Under the pieces are notes generated by a model. The model was not told the origin of the DNA and ran no database searches. It saw only the letters and a list, made by a program, of their open reading frames with translations. From contig OZ022512.1 of the NCBI GenBank assembly GCA_963989385.1, positions 24,077,899 through 24,141,898 of the forward strand: a stretch of DNA of 64,000 nt, given 5' to 3'. Shown one piece after another: positions 22,001-30,564 of this stretch; the first letter of the stretch is position 1; the number at the start of each line of letters is the position of its first letter. The translations under genes and the position numbers were made by a program. This DNA is from Ctena decussata (taxonomy: Eukaryota > Mollusca > Bivalvia > Lucinida > Lucinidae).

Positions 22001-23885
22001 TTTTGACAATTTAACTTCATCAGTCACTAAAGGTCATTCGATAGTCACTTCCAGACATCATTTTCATACGATTGATTCAATACTTAAAACTAGTTTATGA
22101 ATTTCTTTTATAAACATTCTGTAAGATTTCAATTTAAAAGCTGCAAAAGAGAACAATGTATGGATAAACAAGTGTAAACCAACTCCATTGCCTCCCTTGC
22201 CATTGGCGTTAGTTCTTATAAGCTTAATTTGTTCTTTACATATATTCATTCTTTGTTCTTTGTTTACGAAATTTTGCGCAACGCGACCTGTTGACCGGTA
22301 AAATTTTCTTTCGAATGTTGCCGATTAATTCGTGCAAGTATAGCATTATGTGTCATTGAGCCGCGAAACGACAAAACCAACAAAGTTGTTGTACGTCCAG
22401 CGCATACTCAGATCAGACTGGGCATTCGCCAAGTCTGATCAGAGTCTTGGCTGTCCGAATGAAGGTAGCTTAGACCCTTAGCTACCCTTTGAGCGCTTAC
22501 CACAGTCTCTGATTAGACTGGGCGATTGCCGAGACTGATCAGAGTCTGCACTGGGCGAACAACCACATTGTTCGTTTTATTCTGACGAGGTCATATGTTT
22601 TTGTCTAGCCTCCTCCACTACTGTAATTGTTGTGGTGGTAGTAGTAATACTGGCGGTCCTCATCAGTGTACTTGGAGGGTGGTTCTACTATGGCTACAAG
22701 CGCCCAGAGACCAAATCAGGACGCTGGATAATCGAGGTATGAAAACTATATGATTTTGTTAGTATAGGTGTAAATGATTTGACTTGCATCAATTTTATGA
22801 AAATATACAAATCACATTAATGATATAGGTATTTTTAGTCATTTTTTTGTGGCATAGCAGCAATGCTGGGCAATGTTCGGCAACTAAAGAGCAGATCTCA
22901 AATACAGCAGCCCTCAAACGTAAAGGGTCATAACTGTATAAAAAAGGGGGAAAAAGAGTTAAATACATATATTGACAACATTTCGGGAAAGACAGGCGCG
23001 GCAAATTGAATAAAACTTTTTTTATCAAATAGGTGGGCATTCAGTTATCTCAGCTGAAAACAATAGGAACATCTATTTTTACCTATCAGGAAATTAAATT
23101 AACCGAACAAATCACCAACTAATATCTTCCATGCCACAAGAGTTCTAAACGTAAATGTTTTTCGGCGATTTGCCAACCCAAATATAAAACGATATATTTA
23201 ACGAATCATGGAAGAACAAGGTAGCGAAAAGAGAATGGGCTCAACCTTTCTTTTGTTGTTTCCAAGATACGATGGGCTTCTTTTCACCATTGCCCTTGCA
23301 GCCAATTCTTAACCTTTCAATAAGTGATTCGAAAAGTAAGTACCGATGTGTCGGAAAGGATTATGTACATAAAAACAATGCATAAATCTCTTTTGAAAGG
23401 CATATTCTTAAATAGTAATCATTATAATGCATATATATATATAGCAGTATCTTCTCCAGATCTGTTCTAAGTATAGTGATCTCTCTAAAACATCATTTAT
23501 TCCCTAATGTCTTGATCCTAAACTGAATTTGCTGCTGCAAAAATACATATTGTGAGCAATAAAGCTATTCCTTGCATAACACAATGACATTTTAAAGATC
23601 AGTTCTGTTCTAAAGAATGCCATTATAAAGACAGTTGACTGAGGATACTGAGAACACTGCTACTATCCGAGATTCACCTTAAGTATCTGGTAATATAGAC
23701 TTTCGGCGCACTTTTGGATGCCGATGATCTCTTTTGATCCCCTTAGTGATTAGTTCCATGTTTTTCAGCATCGCCCAAGTCAGTGGAAGACGCTAGTTTT
23801 GGGGCCAAAACATATTTCTAAGGAAGATGACAAGGTACCAACTGACAATCATGACGATCCAGCTACGAAAGATGGTGACATTTAA
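5867..23885 (+). CDS. Plexin domain-containing protein (PLXDC/TEM7 family), multi-exon gene, 5' end and one exon missing
   Basis: Family role: PLXDC1/2 are type I membrane proteins with an extracellular nidogen/plexin-like region, reported to bind extracellular matrix and PEDF-type ligands. Seen here: ten exons with GT/AG borders (5867-5977, 6766-6835, 8164-8274, 9185-9229, 11499-11574, 14253-14351, 17227-17366, 20783-20831, 22609-22736, 23769-23885). Diagnostic peptides in order are YYSMEVIKDAVHDYW, FSFPFYGQPVNHVF, PPHFIAPLFAQF, KFAVEWRDVHLH, HMIGISSTLSL, a six-cysteine PSI-like block, a Val-rich TM helix, and GRWIIE|HRPSQWK, which matches the family tail IERRPSRW. Sequons are visible (NET, NDT, NNT, NIT). 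Phases chain correctly except between 9229 and 11499, where a phase 1-to-0 exon carrying the usual F-T-F-Q strand is not found. The signal peptide and start codon are also not seen. The family call is strong; orthology to PLXDC1 or PLXDC2 is not decided. Confidence 0.9.
6469..6491. repeat. Poly-T run
   Basis: A homopolymer T tract of about 23 bases within the intron between the exons at 5867 and 6766. It could be the A-tail of a minus-strand retroposon, but no element body was recognised. Confidence 0.85.
6766..6835 (+). CDS. PLXDC exon with FPFYG motif
   Basis: 70 nt, phase 0 to 1, with acceptor ttgtgttttag and donor gtgagt. It encodes RVDLPFSFPFYGQPVNHVF followed by PSTL. The F-D/S-F-P-F-Y-G-x-x-V signature is the most recognisable motif of the PLXDC/nidogen-like extracellular region. 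Confidence 0.92.
6988..7023. repeat. (GA)n microsatellite
   Basis: About 17 AG/GA dinucleotides in a PLXDC intron. Confidence 0.93.
8164..8274 (+). CDS. PLXDC exon with IAPL motif
   Basis: 111 nt, phase 1 to 1, with acceptor taattctag and donor gtgagt. Spliced directly to the previous exon it gives STLGLMSMSENPEDSQPPHF and then IAPLFAQFVNNTHAAFYESL. This spacing between FPFYG and (Y/F)IAPLxAxF matches the family within a residue or so, so no extra exon is needed in between. It carries an NNT sequon. Confidence 0.9.
9185..9229 (+). CDS. PLXDC exon: VEW-DVHL strand
   Basis: 45 nt, phase 1 to 1, with acceptor ttctttcag and donor gtgagt. It encodes GDKFAVEWRDVHLHS, equivalent to the V-V-Q-W-D-H-V-H-L-Q strand of vertebrate PLXDC. 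The next recognisable exon starts in phase 0, so an exon is missing after this one. Confidence 0.87.
10184..10421. repeat. Foldback MITE, family M230, copy 4 (PLXDC intron)
   Basis: Starts TGAGCCGCGACACAAGAAAA and ends GCGTCGCGGCTCA, flanked on both sides by TA. It lies upstream of the exon at 11499, in the intron where one PLXDC exon is missing. Confidence 0.9.
10547..11113 (-). other. 188-codon open frame, unidentified
   Basis: The longest uninterrupted frame outside retroelements in the 4.8-24 kb gene region, opposite to the PLXDC gene and inside its intron. The predicted protein starts MASSTTYIQRYKPDMLPLNK and is rich in Lys, Ile, Tyr and Ser, with hydrophobic stretches. I recognise no domain, signal peptide or catalytic motif. 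It may be chance in AT-rich DNA or the remnant of a mobile element. Confidence 0.25.
11499..11574 (+). CDS. PLXDC exon: H-x-x-x-GIS segment
   Basis: 76 nt, phase 0 to 1, with acceptor atctgtttcag and donor gtgaga. It encodes LEENITSSRKTHMIGISSTL then SLKLE, matching the family's I-S-S-T-x-H-P-V-K-V-G-L-S-D region. The other two acceptor phases hit a stop, so phase 0 is forced. The sequon NIT is present. A foldback MITE begins 20 bp after the donor. Confidence 0.82.
11595..11832. repeat. Foldback MITE, family M230, copy 5 (20 bp after a PLXDC donor site)
   Basis: Starts TGAGCCGCGACACAAGAAAA and ends TCGTGTCGCGGCTCA, flanked by TT on both sides. The inner halves CAGACTCAGATCAGCCTGGG and CCCAGGCTGATCTGAGTCTG are exact inverse complements over 20 bp. 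It begins 20 bp downstream of the exon ending at 11574. Confidence 0.92.
12880..13097. repeat. 218-bp foldback element with perfect centre
   Basis: Outer arms: TTACCCAGAGCTCTTGATAA and its diverged inverse near 13065-13097. Inner arms: CTGAACCGTCTCA / GAGACGGTTCAG with almost no loop, centred near 12990. A distinct MITE family in the same PLXDC intron as copies 5 and 6. Confidence 0.8.
14002..14238. repeat. Foldback MITE, family M230, copy 6 (14 bp before a PLXDC exon)
   Basis: Starts TGCGCCGGGACACTAGAAAA and ends TCGTGTCGTGGCTCA, flanked by AA. Only TAACTATTTCAG-type acceptor sequence separates its end from the exon at 14253, so the intron 11575-14252 has a family copy at each end. Confidence 0.9.
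14253..14351 (+). CDS. PLXDC exon linking nidogen-like region to PSI-like module
   Basis: 99 nt, phase 1 to 1, with acceptor ctatttcag and donor gtaagt. It encodes GVGGVSAFVKYQPLSIKPTD then IEEGTVVIFNPRS. The Y-x-x-(I/V) ... T-V-V-I-F-x-P pattern corresponds to the Y-H-R-V-E-L ... M-T-P-L-P-T-C segment of vertebrate homologues. A MITE copy ends only 14 bp upstream of the exon. Confidence 0.85.
14352..17226. other. PLXDC intron, no further gene recognised
   Basis: A 2.9-kb intron. A weak tRNA-like patch (GGGCGGTAGTTTAGTGGAG) at about 14938 hints at a decayed SINE. Other open frames lack splice or motif support. Confidence 0.45.
17227..17366 (+). CDS. PLXDC exon: cysteine-rich PSI-like module
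   Basis: 140 nt, phase 1 to 0, with acceptor tttatacacag and donor gtaagt. It encodes PCELAEDTLCKTPHISFYCK and then HCRLTQHCPWSTDKLIQEWL followed by HQYCRDN. There are six cysteines, and the (R/H)-C-x-W/S ... Q-E-W-x-x-x-x-C ending matches the C-S-x-G-x-D-R-x-x-Q-x-W ... C part of the PLXDC PSI repeat. The frame is open upstream of the acceptor, but the phase match from the previous exon fixes the junction. Confidence 0.87.
18430..18999 (+). repeat. Dispersed 0.5-kb repeat R550, copy A
   Basis: Contains GGACCTCCATACGAGCCGAA, GTAAAACCGGTTTAAACCCC, GGAAAGAGCTGCTGACTCGG and GATGTTGGGGATAGGGTTTG. The same order recurs at 49765-51495 (inverted and interrupted), 52101-52568 and, in part, 53591-53682. 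The minus strand of copies A and B keeps a short frame beginning MVVR(L/F)VWRSPNSS, so the element may once have had coding content. Inserted in a PLXDC intron. Confidence 0.85.
19000..20782. other. PLXDC intron, mostly featureless
   Basis: One unusual point: an open frame from 20305 to 20649 starts exactly after an acceptor-like TGATTGCAG and is phase-0 compatible. It has no recognised motif or clear donor and is not needed to join the flanking exons. Confidence 0.35.
20783..20831 (+). CDS. PLXDC exon: juxtamembrane stalk
   Basis: 49 nt, phase 0 to 1, with acceptor tctgtttcag and donor gtaagt. It encodes KPPGCEPDDNKKDKGS, a charged stalk with a seventh cysteine that could complete the PSI-like module. 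The stalk is much shorter than the Thr-rich stalk of vertebrate family members. Confidence 0.75.
22357..22593. repeat. Foldback MITE, family M230, copy 7 (15 bp before the PLXDC TM exon)
   Basis: Starts TGAGCCGCGAAACGACAAAA and ends in a mutated GACGAGGTCA. Internal GACTGGGCATTCGCC and CAGAGTCTTGGCTGTCCG blocks are retained. The exon at 22609 follows 15 bp later. Confidence 0.88.
22609..22736 (+). CDS. PLXDC exon: transmembrane helix
   Basis: 128 nt, phase 1 to 0, with acceptor tttttgtctag and donor gtatga. It encodes STTVIVVVVVVILAVLISVL, a single transmembrane helix, then GGWFYYGYKRPETKSGRWII. The basic post-membrane residues indicate type I orientation. The (T/S)-x-S-G-x-W-x-I-E motif runs into the next exon. 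A MITE copy ends 15 bp before this exon. Confidence 0.92.
23769..23885 (+). CDS. PLXDC terminal exon: cytoplasmic tail and stop
   Basis: 117 nt, phase 0 to stop, with acceptor catgtttttcag. It encodes HRPSQWKTLVLGPKHISKED and then 18 acidic/polar residues before TAA. IE|HRPSQW is the family's conserved juxtamembrane tail (I-E-R-R-P-S-R-W). The tail is about 55 residues in total, with no further domain. Confidence 0.9.
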   Translation, partial: HRPSQWKTLVLGPKHISKEDDKVPTDNHDDPATKDGDI

Positions 23886-24030
23886 CAGTAAAAGTTGCAA
23901 GAGATGAACTCTGTGTAATCAAACTTTCATTATGTATTGCAGAACCGTTCGGCGACACATAGAATTAAAATATCTTGATGTATATCAAATAACCAACGAT
24001 GTGAACTGCGATTTGTAAATATATGTAACA
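23886..24030 (+). other. Putative 3' UTR of the PLXDC gene
   Basis: AT-rich sequence directly after the stop codon. A candidate polyadenylation signal ATTAAA lies at 23964-23969. The cleavage site cannot be fixed from sequence alone. Confidence 0.4.
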
Positions 24031-24309
24031 TGGAGTTTCGTGCTAGGCAAGATGGTAACTCGTTACAGACTCCGGATATAATTATCTGAAACTAGTGAAA
24101 CTAAACCTTCTTTAATTCTAAACAGACGGGAATACTTGAAAGTCTTACTTTCGTAATTGCCGTCTGTCAATCTGTTATGCAGATAGGAATTATATCGAGG
24201 TCTGCTCATAGATTGCATTGTATGTACCTTAAAAGTACTAGATAATGTCTGATCCATTCGGAGTTTTCTAACGTATTTCTTATACATACACATATTACAT
24301 TAGTGACGT

Positions 24310-24655
24310 GTAGAAGAAGCATTCAATGGGCGGACAGGATTCGAACACTCCACCTTGTCATACAGAGACACTAGCCTCGTCAACTGAGCCGCTGCGCTTT
24401 TTAAAAAGGGAGTTTCAGAGGACAATGTTATGTTAAGCTTAATTTCCCTGCATGACTGGTCGGATAGGGTTACACGATTTAGAAAGAAGTTACTATGGGT
24501 CGGCCAGGTTCGAGCCTATGCCGACTGCGGTAAGTTTGCCTAGCCATTCAGAAACACCAGACTCAACAATTGAGCCGCTACACTTTTTTTTTAAAAAAAG
24601 AAATTTCATGGAACAATGTTGAGCTTGATTTTCCCGAATGACTCGTTTTATGGTA
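24310..24655 (-). repeat. Two tandem tRNA-like repeat units
   Basis: Two units of about 165 bp, each with a minus-strand tRNA-like head. Unit 1 has the A-box-like CGGCTCAGTTGACGAGG and B box GTTCGAATCC (near 24336-24397). Unit 2 has CGGCTCAATTGTTGAG and GGCTCGAACC (near 24505-24580). The plus-strand sequence after each head is also shared: AATGTTATGTTAAGCTTAAT versus AATGTTGAGCTTGATT, then CATGACTGGT versus AATGACTCGT. This is probably a duplicated SINE or tRNA-pseudogene unit. Confidence 0.65.
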
Positions 24656-25905
24656 CTTTCAGCTAAATACTTCATGTTAAAATTGCTGATGCACAAAAGA
24701 AGCTTTTCGTGAGCCTTTTAAACATGATGTCAGTTCAACTTAAACAAATACATGATTTCTAAATCGGTTCATCTTTGTTTTTAATATTATTATTATATAT
24801 ATTATTATCATTTTGTTTACCATGCATTAACCTGATTTTAGATAACGAGTTCATGTTTGCTTCTTAGTATCGATTTGCTTTAAATAAATGCGTTTATCAT
24901 TTTAAGCAGATTTAGTCAGATGTAATTGACGATCTTATTGTTTTAATTTTGGTTTAGATATATAAGATACAAAAAATCCTCTAGGGACATATGAAATACT
25001 TATTTGTCTAAACAAACTTGAATTCTGTCAGTCTAAGGTTCAGCAAATGGACATGTGTTCCCAAATATCATTGTTTTTATATCTCACCTTTTTTTCCCGA
25101 TCAATATAGCACAACACTAAGAGGATCAATAGTCCTTTAGCTTACCTGCCACCATATTGTCAACAGACACAATTAGTCATATCGCTCATTTGTTTCCAAT
25201 GGTATTGTAGAAGAGCATGTTTCAATTTTAATATCTTAATAGCTTAATATTTTAAACCTAAAGAATGACCTTGGCCTTTAAAGACCTTAAGTCATCATGT
25301 ATTCATTTAGTAAACCCTATTTTCCAATCATTATAGCATATGGGCATGGGAGCCATCTAAGTCATGTGACCAAAAACCATCTGAACAAACTTTTGTTCCC
25401 CTTATTCAATGAGGTTCCGCATGAAATATGATTTCAATTTGCCGGATGGCTTCAGAGGAGATGTTTGAAGACTTTGACTGGGACACAAAAACTCAGTGAA
25501 CTTGATTTAGGGTCAAAGAATATCCTTGATCTTAAGCATCATTAATGTCTTTATCTGCACATGTATTTGACGATATATACCAAATATTATACCTAAGACT
25601 AACATAGTCTCTTAGAAACCCATCGTGTTAGCTTTTTTCCACACAAAAGCATAACATCAAAGCTGACCTTGCTGCAATTAGGTAAAAGTCAACCTACGGT
25701 CATCACTGCATCAAAATACACATGTAAATAGATTTGAAGCCCTGATGCTACATACATAGTTTCAGGATCAATGACCTTAAGATTCAAGATAATTTTTGAA
25801 GGCTTTTTACATATATCGGCATGACAGCCATTTTGGTCATGTAACCAAGACCTCCAATATAAAGTTTCATAACCCGGATCATGGGCGACTCAATATGAAA
25901 TATGA

Positions 25906-27206
25906 ATGAATATAAACAGATTTCCTAATAAATGCTATAGAATGTTAAGAAATTTAGACGAAAATGGGCGAATAACATGGGCATCTAAAGTTAGAGAATT
26001 ACTATTTAGATATGGATTTGGCTATGTTTGGGTTGCAGAGGATGTTGGTAATATAAGCTTATTTATGAAAATATTTAAACAGAGATTAATTGATTGTAGT
26101 AGCCAAGACTGGTGTTCTAAAATTGTAAACTCTGGTAAAGCACGGCATTATAAATTTATAATGCCAGCTATGCAGGTGGCAAATTATATTCACTATAATA
26201 TACCTATAAAGTTCCGTATAGCGTTGTCAAAATTAAAATGCTCTGTTCATAGTTTGAATGTTGAAGTTGGCCGACATAATAATATTCCGTATGAGGAAAG
26301 AATATGTGTTCTTTGCGACAGACACGAAATAGAGGACGAGTTTCACTTTGTAATGAGTTGTCCCGTTTATCATTCTCTTAGAATAGTATATTTTCCCGAT
26401 ATTGACAGCGGGCATGCAACTGTTGATACGTTCCATTCTCTTTTTAAAGGTAATAAAGATCAAGTTTTAAATTTAGCAAAATATATATATTATGCATTTA
26501 ACATTAGAAGGGATAAGCTTAATGAGACAACATAAAGTGATTAGTAATATTCCCATTTTAGCAAAGGATATTGATAAACTCTGTCGCGTGATTTCAGACG
26601 CATGTTGACAATTATCGATATTTTGTATAATTAGCTATGGGTATTATTTCCGATATGTACATCATATTTCTGACCGTGAATTTTGAATTTTGCTGATCGA
26701 AATATATGATGGGGTCATACTCTAGCTGTTTTTTTGCTGAGTCTTTTGGGCGGGAAAGTTATCTCGATGAGTTTATAAACATATAATAGTCGTCTTCGTA
26801 AGGATCGGTTTTCCTCTTTGATAGATGGGGAATAATTTACGGTGTCTTTATTTTGCGGTGTATAGTGGTAGTGGATATAAGGTATCATTTTGTATGAGTC
26901 ACTACGCACTACGCAATACGCACTCGAGTGCAGGCAGATCTGATAAGCTTCGGTTCTGATGTGGGCTGTGCACGGTTAGCGTCGGATCTTATATACCATA
27001 TTTAAGTGTTTTCACTCGAACGCGTAGGGCGTGTAGGATAGAACAGGTTGGGATATATTATTTTTGATGTGAATATGTGAATGGTAAATTGAGTTTAGCG
27101 CACTCGATATTATAATATTTTGGATTTATTGTAATTTGTATTATGGGCCGGAGGCCAGTAGTACTGAATAAAATTATTGTCAATTGTCAATTTTCAATTG
27201 TCAATT
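25906..27206 (+). mobile_element. 5'-truncated non-LTR retrotransposon, C-terminal ORF plus 3' UTR
   Basis: An intact 209-codon frame (25906-26535) matches the C-terminal tail of LINE ORF2 proteins: LSKLKCSVHSLNVEVGRHNN, then a C-x2-C-x-n-H-x-n-C knuckle in ERICVLCDRHEIEDEFHFVM-SC. A roughly 670-bp 3' UTR follows, ending GGGCCGGAGGCCAGTAG, the polyadenylation signal AATAAA at 27167, and a short (TCAATTG)-type tail instead of poly-A. The RT and endonuclease domains are absent (5' truncation). The clade is not certain. Confidence 0.82.
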
Positions 27207-27435
27207 TCTTAAAATTCCCAGTGGCTTCAAAGTAGATGTTTGAAAATGTTGACTGGCGGCAGAATCTCAGTGACTTTGAACAAAGGTAAAAAATGAGCTT
27301 GACCTCCAGCAGCGTAATATTTTCATCTGTTTATTTACCCAACCATAAAAAAAATATTTTACCTTAAGACACGTGATTTAATGACTTGAGAATAATCAAT
27401 TGAAAGAATTTTATTTGAAATGTCATTAAAAAATT

Positions 27436-27462
27436 GGGGGAGGGGGGGGGGAGGGGGGATGG
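27436..27462 (+). other. G-run with quadruplex potential
   Basis: G5-A-G10-A-G6-AT-GG in 27 bases. This satisfies the usual G-quadruplex pattern and is isolated in AT-rich sequence. Confidence 0.8.
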
Positions 27463-27829
27463 TAAACACTTTTTGTCATCCTGCAATTCCAAGGACTTCA
27501 CAGATCTTTTTCCAGAGTAACTATAGAATTGCCAGCTAATGTTCTTACTACCTAGGCACAGTGACGTCTCGATGACGTCATTTTACCATCCAAATGATGT
27601 CTTAGTTTCTTTGGTAAGATATGTATGACGCCATCGGTATAGAAGCATGGAAACAGTGCATGTCATGCTCCGCCTGTGTTTCAATGACATTCAAATACAA
27701 ACTGAAATTCTTTCAACAGAAACTGCAGACTGTCTCAAACAAATTATTATTTTGAAGTGTTATAATTCAGTGTTTTAAATAGTTTCTGCGAAATCCACTA
27801 TTTTATTATTTTCCGAAATGACATATACC

Positions 27830-28702
27830 TTAAGGTGGTGATTTATGGTAAATGTAAAAATCTGCATAAAACCATAAAAAAGTAACGTATCTCCCTGAAA
27901 ATTAGCAGACTTCTTATTTTTGTTGTTCATTACAGTTTAGAATACAAAATAGATGTGCATGCTGCTCAAAAAAGTGTTTTTATAAGAAAATATCAAAGGG
28001 TAATTTTCTGCGAATAAATCGGAAAAAAATAATATCGTTATTGAAAATTTACGTAGTGCTGAAGGTGCATTATTGCATAATGAAGAGCGTCCTAGCAATT
28101 ATTCATTCCAACTCTTTCTCAAATTGTAATGTAGACCAGATGAAAACGGTAGCTTTTTCTCAAATGTTCAACCATGTACAAAGTAAATGTACACTTGACG
28201 CATTTATTATATATAGGGTAGGCAAGCATACCTATGTTAACACCTACAATATAAATAATACATTACTGACATGATCAGTGGTGTGTAGATGAAATTTTTT
28301 CAACCTTGTTAAAATAGTATCACCTGTCTCACCTGTGTGTTTTGACAAAAAAATTTGGACTCAGACTGCATCTTTTTTCATCTGCTCAGCCTGATAATAT
28401 GTGAAAGAGTTTGAAAAAATAATTGCTCGGACGCTCTCCATTATGCAACAAGGTACTCTAAGCACTAAGTATATTTTCAATAATGATACTATTTTTTCAG
28501 ATTTATTCGCAGAAAATTACCCTTTGATCTTCTCTTTTAAAAACACTTTTTAACATTAACAAATGCTGCATTTTGGGATTCTAAATTATGAGAAACCACA
28601 TAAAGAAGGCATATGCTAAGTTTTGGAAAGATCAGTCTTATTTTGAGTATTTTATGCAGATTTTTGTCTTTGTCCCAAATCAGTGATTATCACCACCTTA
28701 AG
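27830..28702. mobile_element. 873-bp foldback element, ends CTTAAGGTGGTGAT / ATCACCACCTTAAG
   Basis: The termini are perfect 14-bp inverses. Long inverted homology runs inward: AAATCTGCATAAAACC vs its inverse at about 28650, GGGTAATTTTCTGCGAATAA (28000) vs TTATTCGCAGAAAATTACCC (28502), and TGCATAATGAAGAGCGTCC vs GGACGCTCTCCATTATGCA. Arms are about 320 bp around a central spacer. No transposase is encoded; non-autonomous. Confidence 0.9.
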
Positions 28703-29445
28703 CAACAAAATATCTTCATCCGCTTATTTAGTTAGCCAAATAAACCACATATTATACCTAAGACTTAAATAGTTTCTGAGAAAACCACTGTTATAACATT
28801 TAACCATATGAAAGAAAAATCAGAAACTTTTAATTGGTTTAGACTCTTATTCTAGATCGCATTCTTTATTCATTTGGACGCTTTGTGGTACTTATCGGTG
28901 TTTGAATCGACTAGTTTACTGAAATTAAGAAACTACAGTATGATTTTATTTCGTTGCCAGATACTGTCAGGGTCACTGGTAAGGCTTCAGTGACTTCGAA
29001 GTATGACCCATGTTCCTTCCTTTGAATATGTTCTCTACTCTTGAAGGATTTCTTAAGATCCTAAAATGACCTTGCCATAATTTAGGTCAGGGTTAACCAA
29101 CGGTCATCATTTGAACAAATTATAATGAGTTTGTGTCCTAAATGCTACATACAGAGTTTCAATGTCATTAGCCTTTCAATTCTGAAGAGGAATTTTTTTG
29201 TAAAGTTTTTTTTTACCATATTTATCACAACCAAGGCATGTGGTGTGGTGTATTGGTATAAATAAAGCTCATGAAAATTTTGTTTTGAATTTATTATTGT
29301 TGCAAAATATCCTTAAGTCTTGCTTAAGTATCCTGGTAAGTAACCAATACTTGTCTCCTTTTCACTTTTAATAGGACAAATAGCTATTTTACCATTCTTC
29401 AAAATATCTCTTCCCCTTCCTCAAAACACGTCTGTTCCTTCCCAG

Positions 29446-29595
29446 GTCCCAGCCTCTTCACCCATCTCCAAGATTCTGCCCAGATTCCTCAATTCCGCAA
29501 AAGAACGCTCTAACCGAAGAATTCTGCACAGAATCCGTCAGAAACGGCAGGATCGACACATGAAGGAAAAATTTGTTAGTATGATTTTATTTTAA
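29446..29595 (+). CDS. Possible isolated terminal exon, unknown gene
   Basis: A strong acceptor (TCTGTTCCTTCCCAG) is followed by 49 open codons and TAA, overlapped directly by AATAAA at 29595. The peptide begins VPASSPISKILPRFLNSAKE and continues RSNRRILHRIRQKRQDRHMK, which is very basic. No partner exon or family was recognised. It could equally be a fragment of a mobile element. Confidence 0.25.
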   Translation, partial: VPASSPISKILPRFLNSAKERSNRRILHRIRQKRQDRHMKEKFVSMILF

Positions 29596-30197
29596 ATAAA
29601 ATTTATGCGACAGTAAGTGTGACTCGGAGAGGGATGCTCGTTGCCAGTCGAGACCTGCACATCATCTTTTTTCTTCCAAACCCAGAAGTTTAATATAGAA
29701 ACGCGCTTCTGTTGCACTAAATTTGGTATGGATACGTTTATATTAGGGATTTCCGACATAAGCTACGGTACCACAACCAACGAACCTTAACTACGTTAGC
29801 GAAACGATAGCACACGTTAGAAGCTGTTTACTGGGGAGGCATTCGTATTTGGATCCGGTTATTCGGATGCAATTTTCCGACACATTAAACAGCACACGAC
29901 ATGTTAGTGTGAGATATCAAACGTTATTAAAATTTCCGTTTGAATGACTGTGCATGTAGAAATTATATACAACTACTGACAGGCTGACATCTTCGGCCTC
30001 TTAAGACTAAGATCAACATGGTCATCCGCGTTGTGTATTTAAAGCCTTTAACTGTTTACATATACAGTCTGCATGTTTTGGAAATTCACTACAGTGTGCT
30101 GTGAAGATTCTGATCATAATGCGCAAAAACCTTTAAGTGGTAGTATCTCTGCAATGTGTTAGTACTTGCCATATTGTTGTATCCGATTTTTAAAAAG

Positions 30198-30270
30198 CCG
30201 GGATTCGAACTTGTGACCCGAAGTGGAGCACCCTAGCCGAGTCGCTTAAACCGCTTGACCAGAGCGCATC
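30198..30270 (-). repeat. tRNA-like pseudogene or SINE head
   Basis: On the minus strand, GCGCTCTGGTCAAGCGG (A-box consensus) and AAGTTCGAATCCCGG (B-box consensus) have tRNA spacing. Acceptor-stem pairing is poor (GATGCGC versus CCCGGCT), so a functional tRNA is unlikely. Confidence 0.6.
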
Positions 30271-30564
30271 TTTTAATGGGAATGTCTGTAGAAACTTCAA
30301 ATAAAATAAAATAGAAAAGCGTTTAAAAAGAAACTGTTGAAACAAAAAAAGAAGAATTTATTTTCAGACAGGAGACGACGACGGTAGGTTGAAGCGTGTA
30401 AAGGAATAACGGAGGGAAAAGGGTCCAGGCGGACTACTTTTACTTTACTAAATTACAACCGTCAGTAAGGAATTTTACCTTTACTGGAACTTGTCAGAGA
30501 GTAGCCAGAGAGTAGCTGCCCCTGCCTAGCAACCATTCCCAATGCTAAATGGCTGTTTTTTTTT

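Larger units (their letters stand above)
25250..29340. repeat. Degenerate tandem array interrupted by two insertions
   Basis: Recurrent phrases include GACCTTGGCCTTTAAAGACC, ACCAAATATTATACCTAAGA, GGATGGCTTCAGAGGAGATG and GTGGCTTCAAAGTAGATG. They appear at about 25260-25880, 27210-27830 and 28700-29200. A LINE 3' fragment (25906-27206) and a foldback (27830-28702) lie inside the array and account for its two breaks. Confidence 0.6.
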
